Assembly: GCA_030512295.1 (NCBI GenBank)
Contig: JAULSR010000003.1
Coordinates: 992,001-1,056,000 of the forward strand
Reading direction: 5' to 3'
Source of the DNA: Bombardia bombarda
Taxonomy: Eukaryota; Ascomycota; Sordariomycetes; Sordariales; Lasiosphaeriaceae
DNA: 64,000 nt
Part shown: positions 19,986 through 31,296 of the stretch, in pieces
Layout: the number at the start of each line of letters is the position of its first letter
Position numbering within the stretch: the stretch's first letter is position 1
Made by a program: the position numbers and the translations under genes
The notes under the pieces: generated by a model
Told to the model about the DNA's origin: nothing
The model's input: only the letters and a program-made list of their open reading frames with translations
Database searches by the model: none

Positions 19986-22736
19986 CTAAGGTCTCGAAGG
20001 ATTCGCCGAATACGGCCTCGGCTGTCTCCTCGCCGTCGACGCATCGCCCCTCTCCCCAGCAGCAGCAGCAGCATCAAGTATCGAGGAGCTCCTCCTCGGC
20101 GCAGCGGCGGGTATATACGGGTTATTGCTCGCAGCACCGCGTCCTCCTCCTTGTCCAGAAGCATAATAATCCTCATACGCCGGATTACCACCAGCGTCCA
20201 GTCCCGAACCGCCTCTCGTGTGTTGCGTGGAGCGGGGAGTAGCTGGCGATTGAGAATACGGCGAGGGACTCGGCACGCGGTCCTCGGCAGCGCGCACCTT
20301 TTCGGGCCTTGGTGGCGGCGGGGGAGGCGGCGCCGCGCGCGACTTGCTGTACGGATCGTCAGCGGCAGCTACCTCGTCGGGATGAAGGGCGAGGCGCCTC
20401 TCGGTTCTTGGCGGAGCTGGGGCGTAGCCGCCTGCGGCATCGCCGGCTGGCGTCGGATATGCCGTGCTGTGGTGGATGCCATTCGAGACAGGCTCTGCGG
20501 CGCGGGGTGTGACTGGTGATGTTTCTTCGGGGTAGTGGCGTCCAGAGCGTTGCTGCTGCTGCTGCTGCTGCTGCTGTCTTGATGTGGGGCTGGCGGCCTG
20601 TCTTGGCGTGTTGACTATCCTCGGCTCATCGTCGTCGTCTGAACTGTCTTCGCTATTGTCGCGTTCATCTTCGGCGTACTGATGACAGCTTAGTGAGCTA
20701 TAGCCTTTGTGCATATAGGGGGGTAGGTGACAGCTTACCATTCTCAACTCCTTGCGCATAGCAAGGTTGGCGCAAATGTCCTTGGCCTCCTCGATAGCCA
20801 CCTTCTGCACTTTGAGTACTTGTCTCCGGTCTCTCGTTTCTTTGTTCTCAGCTGCGATGGCTTCGACAACTCCGTTGCTCATCCCAAGGATCTCCACCGA
20901 ATTGAACACACTATACATGCCTTGCAGCAGATGGCGCTCAACGACCTGGGTGATGACGTTCCTGATGAAGCCCTTGGCGGAAAGCTCGTAGTAGATGAGC
21001 ATCTTCTCCAGCACCTCTTCCGCCTCAGTAAACTTCGCTCCGTCCACGGTCGCTCCGGCGTGCCAGTTTCTCAGGCGCTCTTCGTATTCTGGATCGTAGG
21101 GCTGAACCTCGAGGTGCATATCCTGCATCAACAGATCCAGCTCATGCTGCGCCTTGGCCATCAGGGCTTTCATCTTGGGGTCCAGGAAATGACGTCGGAG
21201 CGGCTCTCGCATCCTTTTTGGCCAGTCATAGTCGATCAGCTCGCTGAGAAATTCGTTGCAGACTACGCCCAGATTGTCCTTGTGCTCTTGCGCAAGCTTG
21301 GGCCAGTACTCGGAGTAGCTCTGGAAGAGCATGTAGACGGCTCTTGGCTTGGGGTCCATGGGGAACTCGGAACCTCGAATCTGTCGAAGAAGTGTCTCAA
21401 CCTCTTGGCGCACAAAGTCCCCCTTTGCGTTCCTCGCAGGCGGGTCATCGCTTCGAGGAATCGAGAAGTTGAACTTGCGACCATGCGCTCGGATTTTCGC
21501 AGCGAAGCGATCGTTCTCTTCGGTGGCCCGGGCACGCAGGTTCTGGGCTGGAGTGCCCCTGGGGTCCGCCGTCACGCGGAAGAAGGTCTTCCTGGGAGGG
21601 TTCTTGTAGAAGCCATAGATGGCCGGGATAACAAGCTCCTTTGAAGAGGAGAAGAGCTCAACCAGCTCGATGCGCATCTCCTCCGGCGTGTCCTTTCCTG
21701 TACCAAGAGATTTCAGCTCAGCATCGCAGTCGTCCAGGGATTTCTGGATCTGCTTGCGCAGAATGTGAACATGCTTGCCGATGTGGCGCTGGAGCTGTAC
21801 ACTGAGCTTCTGCTTCAAGGCACCAGCACCACACATGGATTCCGGAAGTGTGCTCCATTTGCCGCGTGAAAAGAACTCGGCCTCGAGGCGCCGGCGCTCT
21901 TCTTCTGTCGGCCAGGGCTGGCCTTGCTCGCGTGGGCCGGGGTTCAGCAAGACATACCAGCCCAGGCGAAAGTGGTTCCTTCTGTCCTTGTTTTTGACCA
22001 GCTCGATGAATTTGTCTTCCAGGCCGATGGACTCTGTCAGGTCAGGCTTGGTCAAGACTCCTATCGTCCGGGAGCCGTTTGGGTCAAAATGTCGGACTTT
22101 GGTCAGAATCGGAGCTTGTACGTAGTCCGAGTTGCCGCCAACGACAGCCAAGATGATGGTCCGTGAGCTCTTCATGTAGCGATCCGAGAGCGCCTCAATT
22201 GTCTTGATGTCTTCGAGCGACTGATCATTGTTGGCATTCCGAACAAGACCGGGGAGATCGACCAGTGTCAACAAGGGCATATCCGGGCCGCGCTTCTCAA
22301 CAACCAGGATATCGCGAGCGGCGAAACGACCAGGGATGTTCTTGGGAGCGATCAAATCGGCCGCGGCTCGCATCAGGTTCTCAAAGGGCAGGGTTACGTC
22401 GACCGTTCCTCCAAACTGTTGGAGGCGTTCCTGTTCCTTGAAGTTGCGGTTCTTGTCGGGAATGATTGACACGGTGATGCTCGTTTCGTGGGACCGTCGC
22501 AACCTGATTTCGGTCGCGAATCTGGTGCAGGCGCCGGCATCGCGGGGAAAGGGGGTGCCGGTAATTGCTTCCAGCACCGAGCTCTTGCCGGCCGACTGGT
22601 CGCCGGCCACGACGATTTGTGGAAGCTTTACATTGTCGAGTTGCGCAAACTGGAGCTTGTCAATGAGGTCGAGGAGACCGCGCTGTTCGTTCGCAAGCTC
22701 CTGCGCATCCAGGGCCGAGTCGAGGGCGGGTGTCAT
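19986..22736 (-). CDS. Dynamin-family GTPase, fungal Mx-like, with disordered Pro/Gln-rich tail
   Basis: Large GTPase that self-assembles on membranes; fungal Mx-like members are poorly characterised and often lie outside the core Vps1/Dnm1 set. Exons 22736-20739 and 20678-19986 (intron 20738-20679, 60 nt, in frame) give 896 residues. GTPase motifs: G1 GDQSAGKSS near residue 45, G2 Thr in ACTRFATEI, G3 LVDLPGLV near 150, G4 LTKPDLTE near 215. The dynamin middle domain follows, and a GTPase effector domain with YYELSAKGFIRNVITQVVERH lies near 590-650. The last ~220 residues are disordered, with an acidic SSDDDDE patch, a Gln run from a CAG repeat, and PPPPPPP and RSTQHTRGG-like segments. There is no PH domain or transmembrane segment, so it is not a classical endocytic dynamin. 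The role could be organelle dynamics or genome defence, which the sequence cannot tell. Confidence 0.9.
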   Translation of the reverse strand: MTPALDSALDAQELANEQRGLLDLIDKLQFAQLDNVKLPQIVVAGDQSAGKSSVLEAITGTPFPRDAGACTRFATEIRLRRSHETSITVSIIPDKNRNFKEQERLQQFGGTVDVTLPFENLMRAAADLIAPKNIPGRFAARDILVVEKRGPDMPLLTLVDLPGLVRNANNDQSLEDIKTIEALSDRYMKSSRTIILAVVGGNSDYVQAPILTKVRHFDPNGSRTIGVLTKPDLTESIGLEDKFIELVKNKDRRNHFRLGWYVLLNPGPREQGQPWPTEEERRRLEAEFFSRGKWSTLPESMCGAGALKQKLSVQLQRHIGKHVHILRKQIQKSLDDCDAELKSLGTGKDTPEEMRIELVELFSSSKELVIPAIYGFYKNPPRKTFFRVTADPRGTPAQNLRARATEENDRFAAKIRAHGRKFNFSIPRSDDPPARNAKGDFVRQEVETLLRQIRGSEFPMDPKPRAVYMLFQSYSEYWPKLAQEHKDNLGVVCNEFLSELIDYDWPKRMREPLRRHFLDPKMKALMAKAQHELDLLMQDMHLEVQPYDPEYEERLRNWHAGATVDGAKFTEAEEVLEKMLIYYELSAKGFIRNVITQVVERHLLQGMYSVFNSVEILGMSNGVVEAIAAENKETRDRRQVLKVQKVAIEEAKDICANLAMRKELRMVSCHLPPYMHKGYSSLSCHQYAEDERDNSEDSSDDDDEPRIVNTPRQAASPTSRQQQQQQQQQRSGRHYPEETSPVTPRAAEPVSNGIHHSTAYPTPAGDAAGGYAPAPPRTERRLALHPDEVAAADDPYSKSRAAPPPPPPPRPEKVRAAEDRVPSPSPYSQSPATPRSTQHTRGGSGLDAGGNPAYEDYYASGQGGGRGAASNNPYIPAAAPRRSSSILDAAAAAGERGDASTARRQPRPYSANPSRP
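20550..20577. repeat. (GCT)9 triplet repeat coding a Gln run in the dynamin-like protein
   Basis: Read on minus as CAG codons for about nine glutamines within the disordered tail, probably length-variable. Confidence 0.85.
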
Positions 22737-23863
22737 GGCGCCGACTCCAAGTCCAGGAAGAATGTTTTATAGATCGCAAGATGGTATTGCGGATATTGGA
22801 ACAGGGGAAAAGGTTTAAGAGCAACGAGAGCAAGAAGGTGTCGCAAACTGTGGATGTCTGATGTGTCAAAATAGAGAAAGGAAAAGAAAGAAGAAAAAAA
22901 GTCAAGGTGGACAGATGGCGGGGTGCAAGCAGGTTTGCCCGACTTGTATGGAGAATTCAATCCGTATGGCTGGCTGTTGTAAACATCGCCTGCGATACGT
23001 TGCCCCGGTCTGGAGCCGCGTGGCGGCTGGCGGAAAAGATACAACATAGTGGCAGCTGAGAATTACTGGCGTCTTGGTCTTGGTGGTGGTGTTGCTGCCT
23101 GGTTGTCTTGGTGAGGGAGCCCGCTGATTAGGGACGATGACGACGGTAGCGACGCGTCGCACGACCTAGGCTCTCCAAAGTGGCGAACAGGTAACAATAA
23201 TCGGTCCAGCATTTCAATCAATAATTGGACCCAGAGCTGAATTGTGCACATGCATATATGTGAATTTCTCCAACAAGCAACAAGCTTGCCGTGCGCTCGT
23301 GCCTGTCTTCATATTCGCCCAAAAAACCTGATAAGAATGAGCAGGCAACCTGGAAGTTATGTGACACGTTTCTTGGCACTTGTGGAATGAAAGAGTGGAT
23401 ACAGCAGCTAGGCATGCATCCAATGGATGGATGTGGCAGAGCAGCGCCACATGTGGCAGTGCTAAGATCCAAGCGCTCACAAACTGGGATGTTTGACCAC
23501 TAACAGGTTTGAGAGCACTTCACACCAAATTTTGATAGCATTTAAAGTAGCCCGCAAATCAACAACAAAATATACCTCTGAAAGCTAGAATTTTATATAT
23601 TCTGCTCTGTTGAGAAAATAAGGGTCAGGAGTTACGTAGCACGCCAAGAGTTGCACCACCCATACCCCCCTTTTACAGAACTCACCGTAGTCTACCTAGT
23701 TCTCAGGTACAGTGCCAGCCAATAAGTGAGCAAGATAGTCAATACAAGGTACGAAGCAAACAAAACACACCCAATCACTCAGTCTCAGTAAGGATTCCAG
23801 CAAGTTGTAGCAAAAGAAGCTAGCGAGTTACACCATGCAACACAAACAGCGGAAACATTCGTC
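22737..23863. other. Intergenic, no gene seen
   Basis: 5' flank of the dynamin-like gene and 3' flank of MSH4. The open frames here lack domains and splice logic. Confidence 0.5.
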
Positions 23864-26800
23864 CTAGGTCATTTTCTGAGCCTGGAGCGCCCTTGCCCTG
23901 TTGACCCGCAGCCGTTTGCTGCTGCCATCGTCTGAGGAGGAGACGGGGCCCGGGGCGGCGTCGACAGTGGTAACTGACCGTTTGCCCGCCGGTCTTGGCA
24001 GATTGGCCTCCATGGCCCTGGCTTCCTCCCCCTCCCACCTCCTGTCCAGTTCCTCGACCTCTGCCTCGTCCGGCTCTTCTAGCTCAGGTATTGGTGTGCC
24101 CGAGCCAGTGACGTGCTCGGCCTCCCCTGTGCCTTCCCTCTCTTCCGTCTCCTCCTCCGGTCCCATGCGCACCGTAAATTCTATTTGCAGTCGCTCGAGG
24201 TAGGACTTGAGCGCCGGACCATCCATACTTGAGTCCTTGGCATCCTTTAGCACCGTCGGGACTGCCATCAGTAGCCTGTTCTTCTTTCTTGTCACTGTGC
24301 TCGGCCCAGTGACCTTCTTTGCCTGCTGCATTCGGAGGAATTGCGTGATCTTCTCAGCATTTCCCAGAAGTCTTTCCGAAAAGAAGCGACGGGCCAGATC
24401 CAGCCCATAATCCTCGCTCTCGACAGGGCCGGCCGAAAGTTTATGAGGCAGGCTGATCTGGTGTGTATTATTGGCGGTAGCACAGCTTTGTCCTTCAAAA
24501 TGGACGTTAAGTATGTTACGCTTCCTAGACTTGTTCAGTGTCCGGGCTGCGGAAAATGGTTTTAGCTTGGTCTAGTTTTCTACATTATAGCTGTGAATAA
24601 CTCACCGATTGTAGTGAAGTGTGTAGCGAAGAACACACGTGAGTTCTTCTTGATCAGCCGCTCTGACATGGCGAGGGCTACGGCCAGTCCTTCTTGGGGT
24701 GATGTGCCTCTTCCAAGCTCGTCGATTAGAATGAGGCTCTTGTCTGTGGCTTGCCTGTAGTCTGAAGGTTAGCCAAAGCCGATCGAGGCGGTCCACAACG
24801 GTCGTTACCGTAAAATGTAGTCCATCTCCCTCATCTCGACTCCAAATGTGCCCAGATTACTCTCTGGTTTATCTTCAGTCGACATCCGTGCAAACAACTG
24901 ATCACAGATTGGGACAGTTGCGTGCTGTGCGGGGACAAAGCACCCCATCTGGGCCAAGATCTGAATCAGCCCGACTCCCTTGATGAATGTACTTTTGCCG
25001 CTCATGTTGCCGCCGGTAATGATCTGGAACCGTGATGTCTCGTTGCCGGAGTAGACGTCGTTAGCGGTAAAGTCCGCATAAACCTTTCTGGCTTCCATGA
25101 CTGGATTTCTGGAAGTCTTCAGCACAAGCTTGTCCGATATTATGGGACGAACGTAGTTTTGTGCCGTGGACAGATGAGTGAAAGAGCACAACATATCGAG
25201 CCATGCAATCTGCTCGCTCATTTCGAAAAGCGTGTGTGCATATCGGCGGAGACTGCTCCTAAGCGCGGTAACAGCCTTGTCGTTTTGCATGGTGACAAGG
25301 TCGACTTGTGCCTGCACTTGTTTAGCCCTCCTTTGCAGTTCGCTTGTTTGGCAAAAGAATCGGTTCTTCTCTCTTCGGTGACATTGAATGGGGATGCCAG
25401 CAATGAAATGTTGTGCAAAGTCTGGACACCGGCCTGGGATAGCCTGCTCAACAACTCTGGAGCTCTGAAGGTCTCGTGAGACATCTGAGTACTGGAATCC
25501 CAACTCATAGCCACGCTGGCTGGTAAAACACAGATCTGCATGAGCACCCAACTTGTCTACCGTTCAAAACAGGCTAGTCAGCTGGAGAAAAGATAACCCG
25601 ACGACAAAAACATTCTACGTACCTTCAAACACGTCATTGAGACCTTTAACATAGTCCTCAAGATCGTGACGAAGATGGTTGAAAGAGGTTCTGATTTGTT
25701 CCAAAACAGTGTTTGATCCAGCCTATCTAGCTGTAAGTAAGTACCACGAATGATCGGCCAAAGGTACCGGTTACAAACCTTGATTGCCCAGATTCGATTG
25801 TTTCGCAAGTCAATAGGTGCCGTACTATATGTTGCGCCATCTTCCACGGCTTTTCGACAAGATCGTTGACCTCCCTCATATTTTCATTTCCGAACGCTTC
25901 CTTGATCTTGCGACCAATAGGGCCACTGAACTCCTCTGTTTCGATGGATGTATGAAGATTCTTCACCACCTTCAGGTACTGCTTTAGCATCAAGACATTA
26001 TTGAGGTCTCTCTCTGCATTCTGAAGCTCTTCATGAGCAGCAAGTTCAGGATTCCCACCCCAGAGTAGGACGGAATGGTGTCATCCAGTGAATTGCGCTG
26101 CCCTGATGGCTGATGCAGTATCTGTATGCCGTTAGCATTTTTCACTAACAGTGTATTAGCAGCTTCACCTACCCACAGCACGATTCGATCGATATCAATT
26201 CGTAGCAGCCCTTTCAGGTGGGTTCGAAATTGAGAGAACATATCCTCGTTACTGGATAGTTCCGCAACTGCATCGTATCGCTCCGTAATGTTCTGCTCAG
26301 ATGTGCTCGGTTGCAAGAGTGTTGTTCTTAGCAATCGGCGGCCTTGTGGGGTAAGTGTACTGTTCAAGATGCCAAACAAAGTGGCTGCTTTGGACAGGGT
26401 TGGGCGAATTGTTTCGACAAGCTCCAATGATGATGTAGTTGCCCGATCAATGTGCATCATATCCGTGCCCTGACTGGTTCTTATCTGCAACGAATTCTGA
26501 GGAAGGACAGTTCCGCCTCCACGAAGCGCGGTAAGAACATATTTAGTAGCCTGGGTCACGTCAGCGTAATACAACCAGGTGGCTTCGAACCGAGGAACTG
26601 ACGGCAGCGTAGGCACATGCCACGTAGAATTCGCTAGAAAGAAAAGACTTGACTGCCTCAATATTGCCGTGAAGAGCATAGGAGTCTGCATACTTCAATC
26701 CCTTGCCTTGACTCCAGTGTTTTCGAGGAAACGCATCGACCGGAAGTGCGAAAGCGTGCTGAAGTGCGGGCACAAGCAAGCTCTTTGAGTCGCTCTTGTA

Positions 26801-27657
26801 CACAGTTTCAAGAACAACGTATCTTGTAGGCTTTTCTGCACGTGGAAGGCGCGATAAATAGTCGAGGAGATACTGGTACGTGAATCTCTCTGGACTCAAG
26901 AGCCGAACTAGTTCAGCCTTCATTTGTCGAACGTTGAGGATTGCGAGGCCAATGACCTCTGCAGAGCGGCTTTCTGTGATTGCACAGATGATGTCGTCCT
27001 GCGCTTCGGTTCCAGACTTGTACATGATAGAGCTCGTATAGTCTCCACGGGCAGGTGTTTCGGTTTCATGTCCAGTCATCTCAGTGTCAGTATCGCTGTC
27101 TGCACTGCCGTCTTCATCTCTATAAGACGTGCTGTGCGAAGACAAATATCCTTGATCATGATACCTAGCCTGTTGGAGGTCGGATGAGTGACTGCTCCGC
27201 TGCTCACTGTCGGTATGCCGGAGTCTACAACAAGAGCAAATGACATTACTATGATTCTCGAACACCAATACTAAACGTAAGGACAATGTTACCTTTTATT
27301 ATGGATGGTCCTGAACTCAGGCGTTCTGGGCGTTCCTGCAGCGGTGCTGCTCAACTCGTCCTCGTCGCTATCGTCGTCGTAATCACCAACAGACATGTCA
27401 GCATCATTGTTCTGATGCATATAGTGATTAGAGCGGTAAGGCAGTGCTCGGTCCTCCAAAGATGAATGATTGACATCTGTGCGCGTGATATCTGATTTCA
27501 CATTGGTACCAGAAGACTGATCGGGGTCACCTTGAAGGTAGGAAAGTGGAACCCGCTCTGGCAGAGTGAATCTGCCGCTCAGGTTTGGGTTTGGATTATG
27601 GAGGATGGGGAGAAAATTATTGTCTGCCGGGGCGGAAAGGTAGTGCGGCGAATCCAT
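23864..27657 (-). CDS. MSH4: MutS homologue 4, meiosis-specific, with apparent frameshift(s)
   Basis: Partner of Msh5 in the MutS-gamma clamp that stabilises Holliday junctions and promotes interfering crossovers in meiotic prophase. Proposed exons on minus: 27657-27293, 27224-26603, 26550-26173, 26121-25779, 25722-25623, 25556-24809, 24754-24606, 24546-23864. Visible: connector/core domain with LELVETIRPTLSKAATLFG and LTPQGRRLLRTTLLQP, lever/clamp with VEDGATYSTAPIDLRNNRIW, Walker A as GGNMSGKSTFIKG (the GGNMSGKS form marks MSH4 rather than MSH2 or MSH5), MST..ES..GTFGVEMREM, Walker B LILIDELGRGTS, and ATHFTTI. The N-terminus is long and acidic, and the mismatch-binding domain I is absent as expected. 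Two places in exon 4 lose frame by one base, in GGGG near 26084 and AAAA at 25851-25854. The first could instead be a 152-nt intron (26172-26021); the second cannot be spliced away. The gene is therefore mis-assembled or recently broken. Confidence 0.85.
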
Positions 27658-28548
27658 TGCGGCGGAGAGGAGAGGAGGAAGTGAAGGAGAGGATAACGCG
27701 GAGAGGATAACGCGGAGAGGAAGCCCAGGAAAGGGAGTCAGGAACCGCAAGTCGGCGAATCTCCTTCCAGCTCCGTATGAATAGTTCGACAAGAACTAGG
27801 GTCGCGCCTGCCTGTGGTAGAGCACGCCTGATAGGAAGAAAATTCGGACTTCTCATAGCGTTTTGAGGTCGTTCCTTCCCTCTTTGCTAAATTCACCATA
27901 TTTTGGCCAACCATGACGCTATGTTGGATGGAATGCATGGTTCATATAATGTAATCAGGTGTGTCGCCCTTTTCTCATTATTCTCGGTATTTCGAAACAA
28001 CTTTCGTGAAGACTATCCGAAGAATGCACCATCAGGCCCAGCTGGTGCTAAAGTGTGACCGCCACGAACTCCCTTTGTTTTCCATACGTATAATTCTGGC
28101 CTTGGTGATTAGAGTATTTGCAAGATGACCTTGTTGAGTGTGCATATTGTATTAGTTCTGTATTTCATTTCTCAACTTGACAATACTACCTCTAGTGATC
28201 TACGTGGCAATATCACCTTATAGTGTTGTATGAAATAGCCACAACAATGTGTGAACACCAACCACTTGACATATATTAAGTGGCACGGGGAAAAAAATAG
28301 TAAGATATATCATAGAATTTCGTTACGTAGGTATCTCCAGTAAGCATTGGACCATATCCCTTATCCATATTGTCAGTCAAGTCAAAGTGCCATATCCTCC
28401 CTCGAAGCACCCAAGATGGTCATTTCGGTTCTCTTGGCTTATCCAAAGTCCCAAATAAAGTACTAATAACCTTGGTGCCTTTAGGAAAGACAGCAACCCT
28501 CCAGAATGATCCTCCAAACTCACCCAACCTTCCGCCTCTTGCGTCCTG
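27658..28548. other. Intergenic, no gene seen
   Basis: Promoter side of MSH4 and 3' flank of the HAK transporter. Direct repeats GAGAGGATAACGCG near 27689-27718 sit just upstream of the MSH4 start. No coding sequence. Confidence 0.5.
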
Positions 28549-31296
28549 TCATATCTCCTTGACAAAGCCCACCTCCACCACCCTGTCCATCGCAAGCCTC
28601 AGGTTCGCAATCTTGGCGCGCGTGTTGTCCCTGATCCACAAGAAAGTGGCCAAGGCCACCCTTCTACCAATCGACGAGTTGCTGTTGACCTTCATCTGCT
28701 CCTTGCCAACCACGTACATGATCTTGGCGGCATACGCACGATCCAGACGCGCCAACTCAGCCGCCACCCTGTCGTCTCGCAGCTCGACGGGCAGCTCGCC
28801 CGTTCCAAGCCCATGGCCCCGGCGGCGGGGCATCTTTGACTTCTCATCTGACGACGACCCAGCTGCCACATTCGCACTGGCAGTATCAGGGGTAGCAGTG
28901 GCAGTGGTGCTGCCGCTCGTCACCTCCTCGGTCCGCGCTGCATCAGTGACATCCCCTTCCTCAGGCTCCTGCTGGTCATCATCATCCTCTTCATCCACCA
29001 CCTTCTCCACAACTCCTAGCCTCTCCTTGGCCTGGCGAATGATAAACTTGCGCACCTGCTCGTAGATCAGCGCCGCGAGATCGGGACTGATCACCTCGTC
29101 CATGAACCCATGCTTGATAACGAGTCGATAACACCCAGGCACCGCCGTGAAGTGCGACACGGCGTATCTCTCTTCCGGAGCCACCGTCGGCATCTCGACA
29201 GGGTGCAAGTGGAAAAACACCGCAACGTCCGTGACCGCCACAAACTTGCTGACAAAGTGCGTAAACACAGCCGGCGTCAACACGCCCGTCTTGTCGAAAA
29301 AGATGCCAAACCCCCTGATCACGCTCAGCGGGTCCCCACCCCACTTCTCCGTCAGATGCAGCCTATTCTCCTCGTCCCTCCTGACCAGCTGCGTCGGCTT
29401 GAACCGGTCCTCGGCCTCGGCCCGCCACTGGTTCTCCTTGCCAAACCGCCACAGCAAAAAGACGCACGCCAGGATCCCCGACAGCGTCAGCGTGAACCAC
29501 GCCCCGTCCGGCACCTTGGTCAGCGCGCTCGACAGGTACAGCCCGTCGACCGACGCAAACGCCAGCCAGGGCACAAAGACCAGCCACGGGCTCAGCCGCC
29601 ACACCACCAGGCTCACCAGCGTCACCATGCACGTGTCGAAAAACGTCACAAACATGACGCACACCCCGTACGCGTTGCCCAGCCGCGTCGTGTCCCCGTA
29701 CACCGCCGTCACCAGGATGCTCCCCAGCATCAGCAGCCAGTTCAGGAACGGCACGTACAGCTGCCCGTGGAAGATGCGCGACGTGTGCACCACTTTCACC
29801 TGCGGGCAGTAGCTCAGCTTCATGATCTGGCTCACCAGCTGGAACGTCGCCGTGATGATGGCCTGGCTCGCCACGATCGCCGCCAGCACCGCCACCACCA
29901 GGCTCGGGTACAGCATCCCCGGCGGCACCGAGTTGAAAAACGGGTTCGCGTACGCCTCCGGCTTCCGGCTGATAAACGCCGCCTGCCCGACGTACGCCAG
30001 CAACAGGCACGGATACGTGTAGCACATCCAGCTCAGCTGGATCGCGTGCAGGCTGAACGCGCCCAGGTCCGCAAACAGCGCCTCGACGCCCGTGAACGCC
30101 AGCAATATCCCGCCCAGCATGCGCCACCCGTGCGTCTGCTGCTCGGAAAAAAACCGGAACGCATAGTACGGGCTGAACGCCTTGAGGACGGACCAGTCAA
30201 AGTAGACGAGGTTGTAGATGCCGAACGCGGCGTTGAAGCCGAGCCAGAGGATGACGATGGGCGCAAAGGTCGTGGCCAGCTTGGTGGTGCCGAGGGGCTG
30301 GATGGCGAAGAGCAGCACGAGGATGGCGCAGGCGACGCCGATGACGGTGGAGCGCGAGATGTCGGGCCGCACGACGGTCAGGCCCTGCACGGCGCCGAGG
30401 ACGGACTGCGCGGGCGTCAGCACGCCGTCCGACATGACCATGGAGACGGCGAGCACGCCGATGGTCTTGAGCAGGCCGCGCGTGATGGGCGACTTCTCGA
30501 TGTTGGCGCGCAGGGAGCGGTTGGGCGAGCGCAGGTCGACCGAGAGGTGGCGTTCCATGCGGACGCCGATTTCCTCGCGGGGGTCGCGCTCGGTGATGTT
30601 GGCCTGGGGGTGGGTGTCAGACGTGGTGGAGACATGGGTGGGTGGGTGGGTGGCTTACATAGCGGGTGAGGAGCGAGTAGCAGCTAAAGGTGCCGCCCTC
30701 GCCTTCGTTGTCGGCGCGGAGGATGATCAGGACGTACTTGAGCGTCACGACGATGGTGAGGGACCAGATGATGACCGACAGCACCTGGACGAGGTCGTCG
30801 TAGCTTGGCGAGTTGGTAAAGGTTGACGAAAAGACGTAGAGGGGGCTGGTGCCGATATCTCCATAGATGACACCGACCGACTGGTATGCCAGCCTGTGTG
30901 GACAATCGAGTTAGAAGTGTGTAGTTGCCATAGGCGGAGCGCTGTGCACACAGGAGCGACATACCACAACAGGGTCCGGCCACGAAAGACCTGCTTCTTC
31001 TTCTCGTGACCGTCACGCCACTCGTCGCCCTCCTCAACATCACGGTCAACGTGGGGATCAGTCGACAGACGATTGACGCTTCGCCTGTCGAACGAGGCCC
31101 TGGAGATGCTGCGGGTGTGGTAGATGCCGCCTGCCATGCCCGCGCGCGGCTCGTCTCCGGCTCCGGGGCGGATGCTGATACCTGTGGAATGGCCATGTGC
31201 TTTGTCGTTGGGATCAGGGCGGACGGGGATGGCATCCTTGGCGATCCTGATGGTCGCCGGCGGCGGGACCTTGGCTGGCATTGGTTCGGCCATCAT
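28549..31296 (-). CDS. HAK1: High-affinity potassium transporter, KUP/HAK/KT family
   Basis: Plasma-membrane K+ uptake carrier, driven by H+ or Na+ symport, that lets fungi grow at micromolar K+. Exons 31296-30965, 30893-30659 and 30603-28549 (introns 71 and 55 nt) give 873 residues. Splicing restores the family signatures: LAYQSVGVIYGDIGTSPLYV in TM1 from exon 2, then IGVLAVSMVMSDGVLTPAQS, FTGVEALFADLGAF, FNSVPPGMLYP and LGNAYGVCVM. About twelve transmembrane segments are followed by a ~300-residue cytosolic C-terminal domain containing an acidic, low-complexity insert (EDDDDQQEPEEGD) and basic PRRRGHG. The N-terminal ~110 residues are hydrophilic with RSISRASFDRRS-type phosphorylatable sites. 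MMAEP at 31296 is the first ATG in the frame. Transcription under low K+ is expected from the family; no site was identified. Confidence 0.93.

Noticed and set aside
20727..21644. 305-codon plus-strand open frame
   Set aside because: Antisense of the dynamin-like GTPase exon.
29110..30669. 519-codon plus-strand open frame
   Set aside because: Antisense to the GC-rich HAK coding exon; composition is Arg/His/Pro-rich shadow sequence with no domain.
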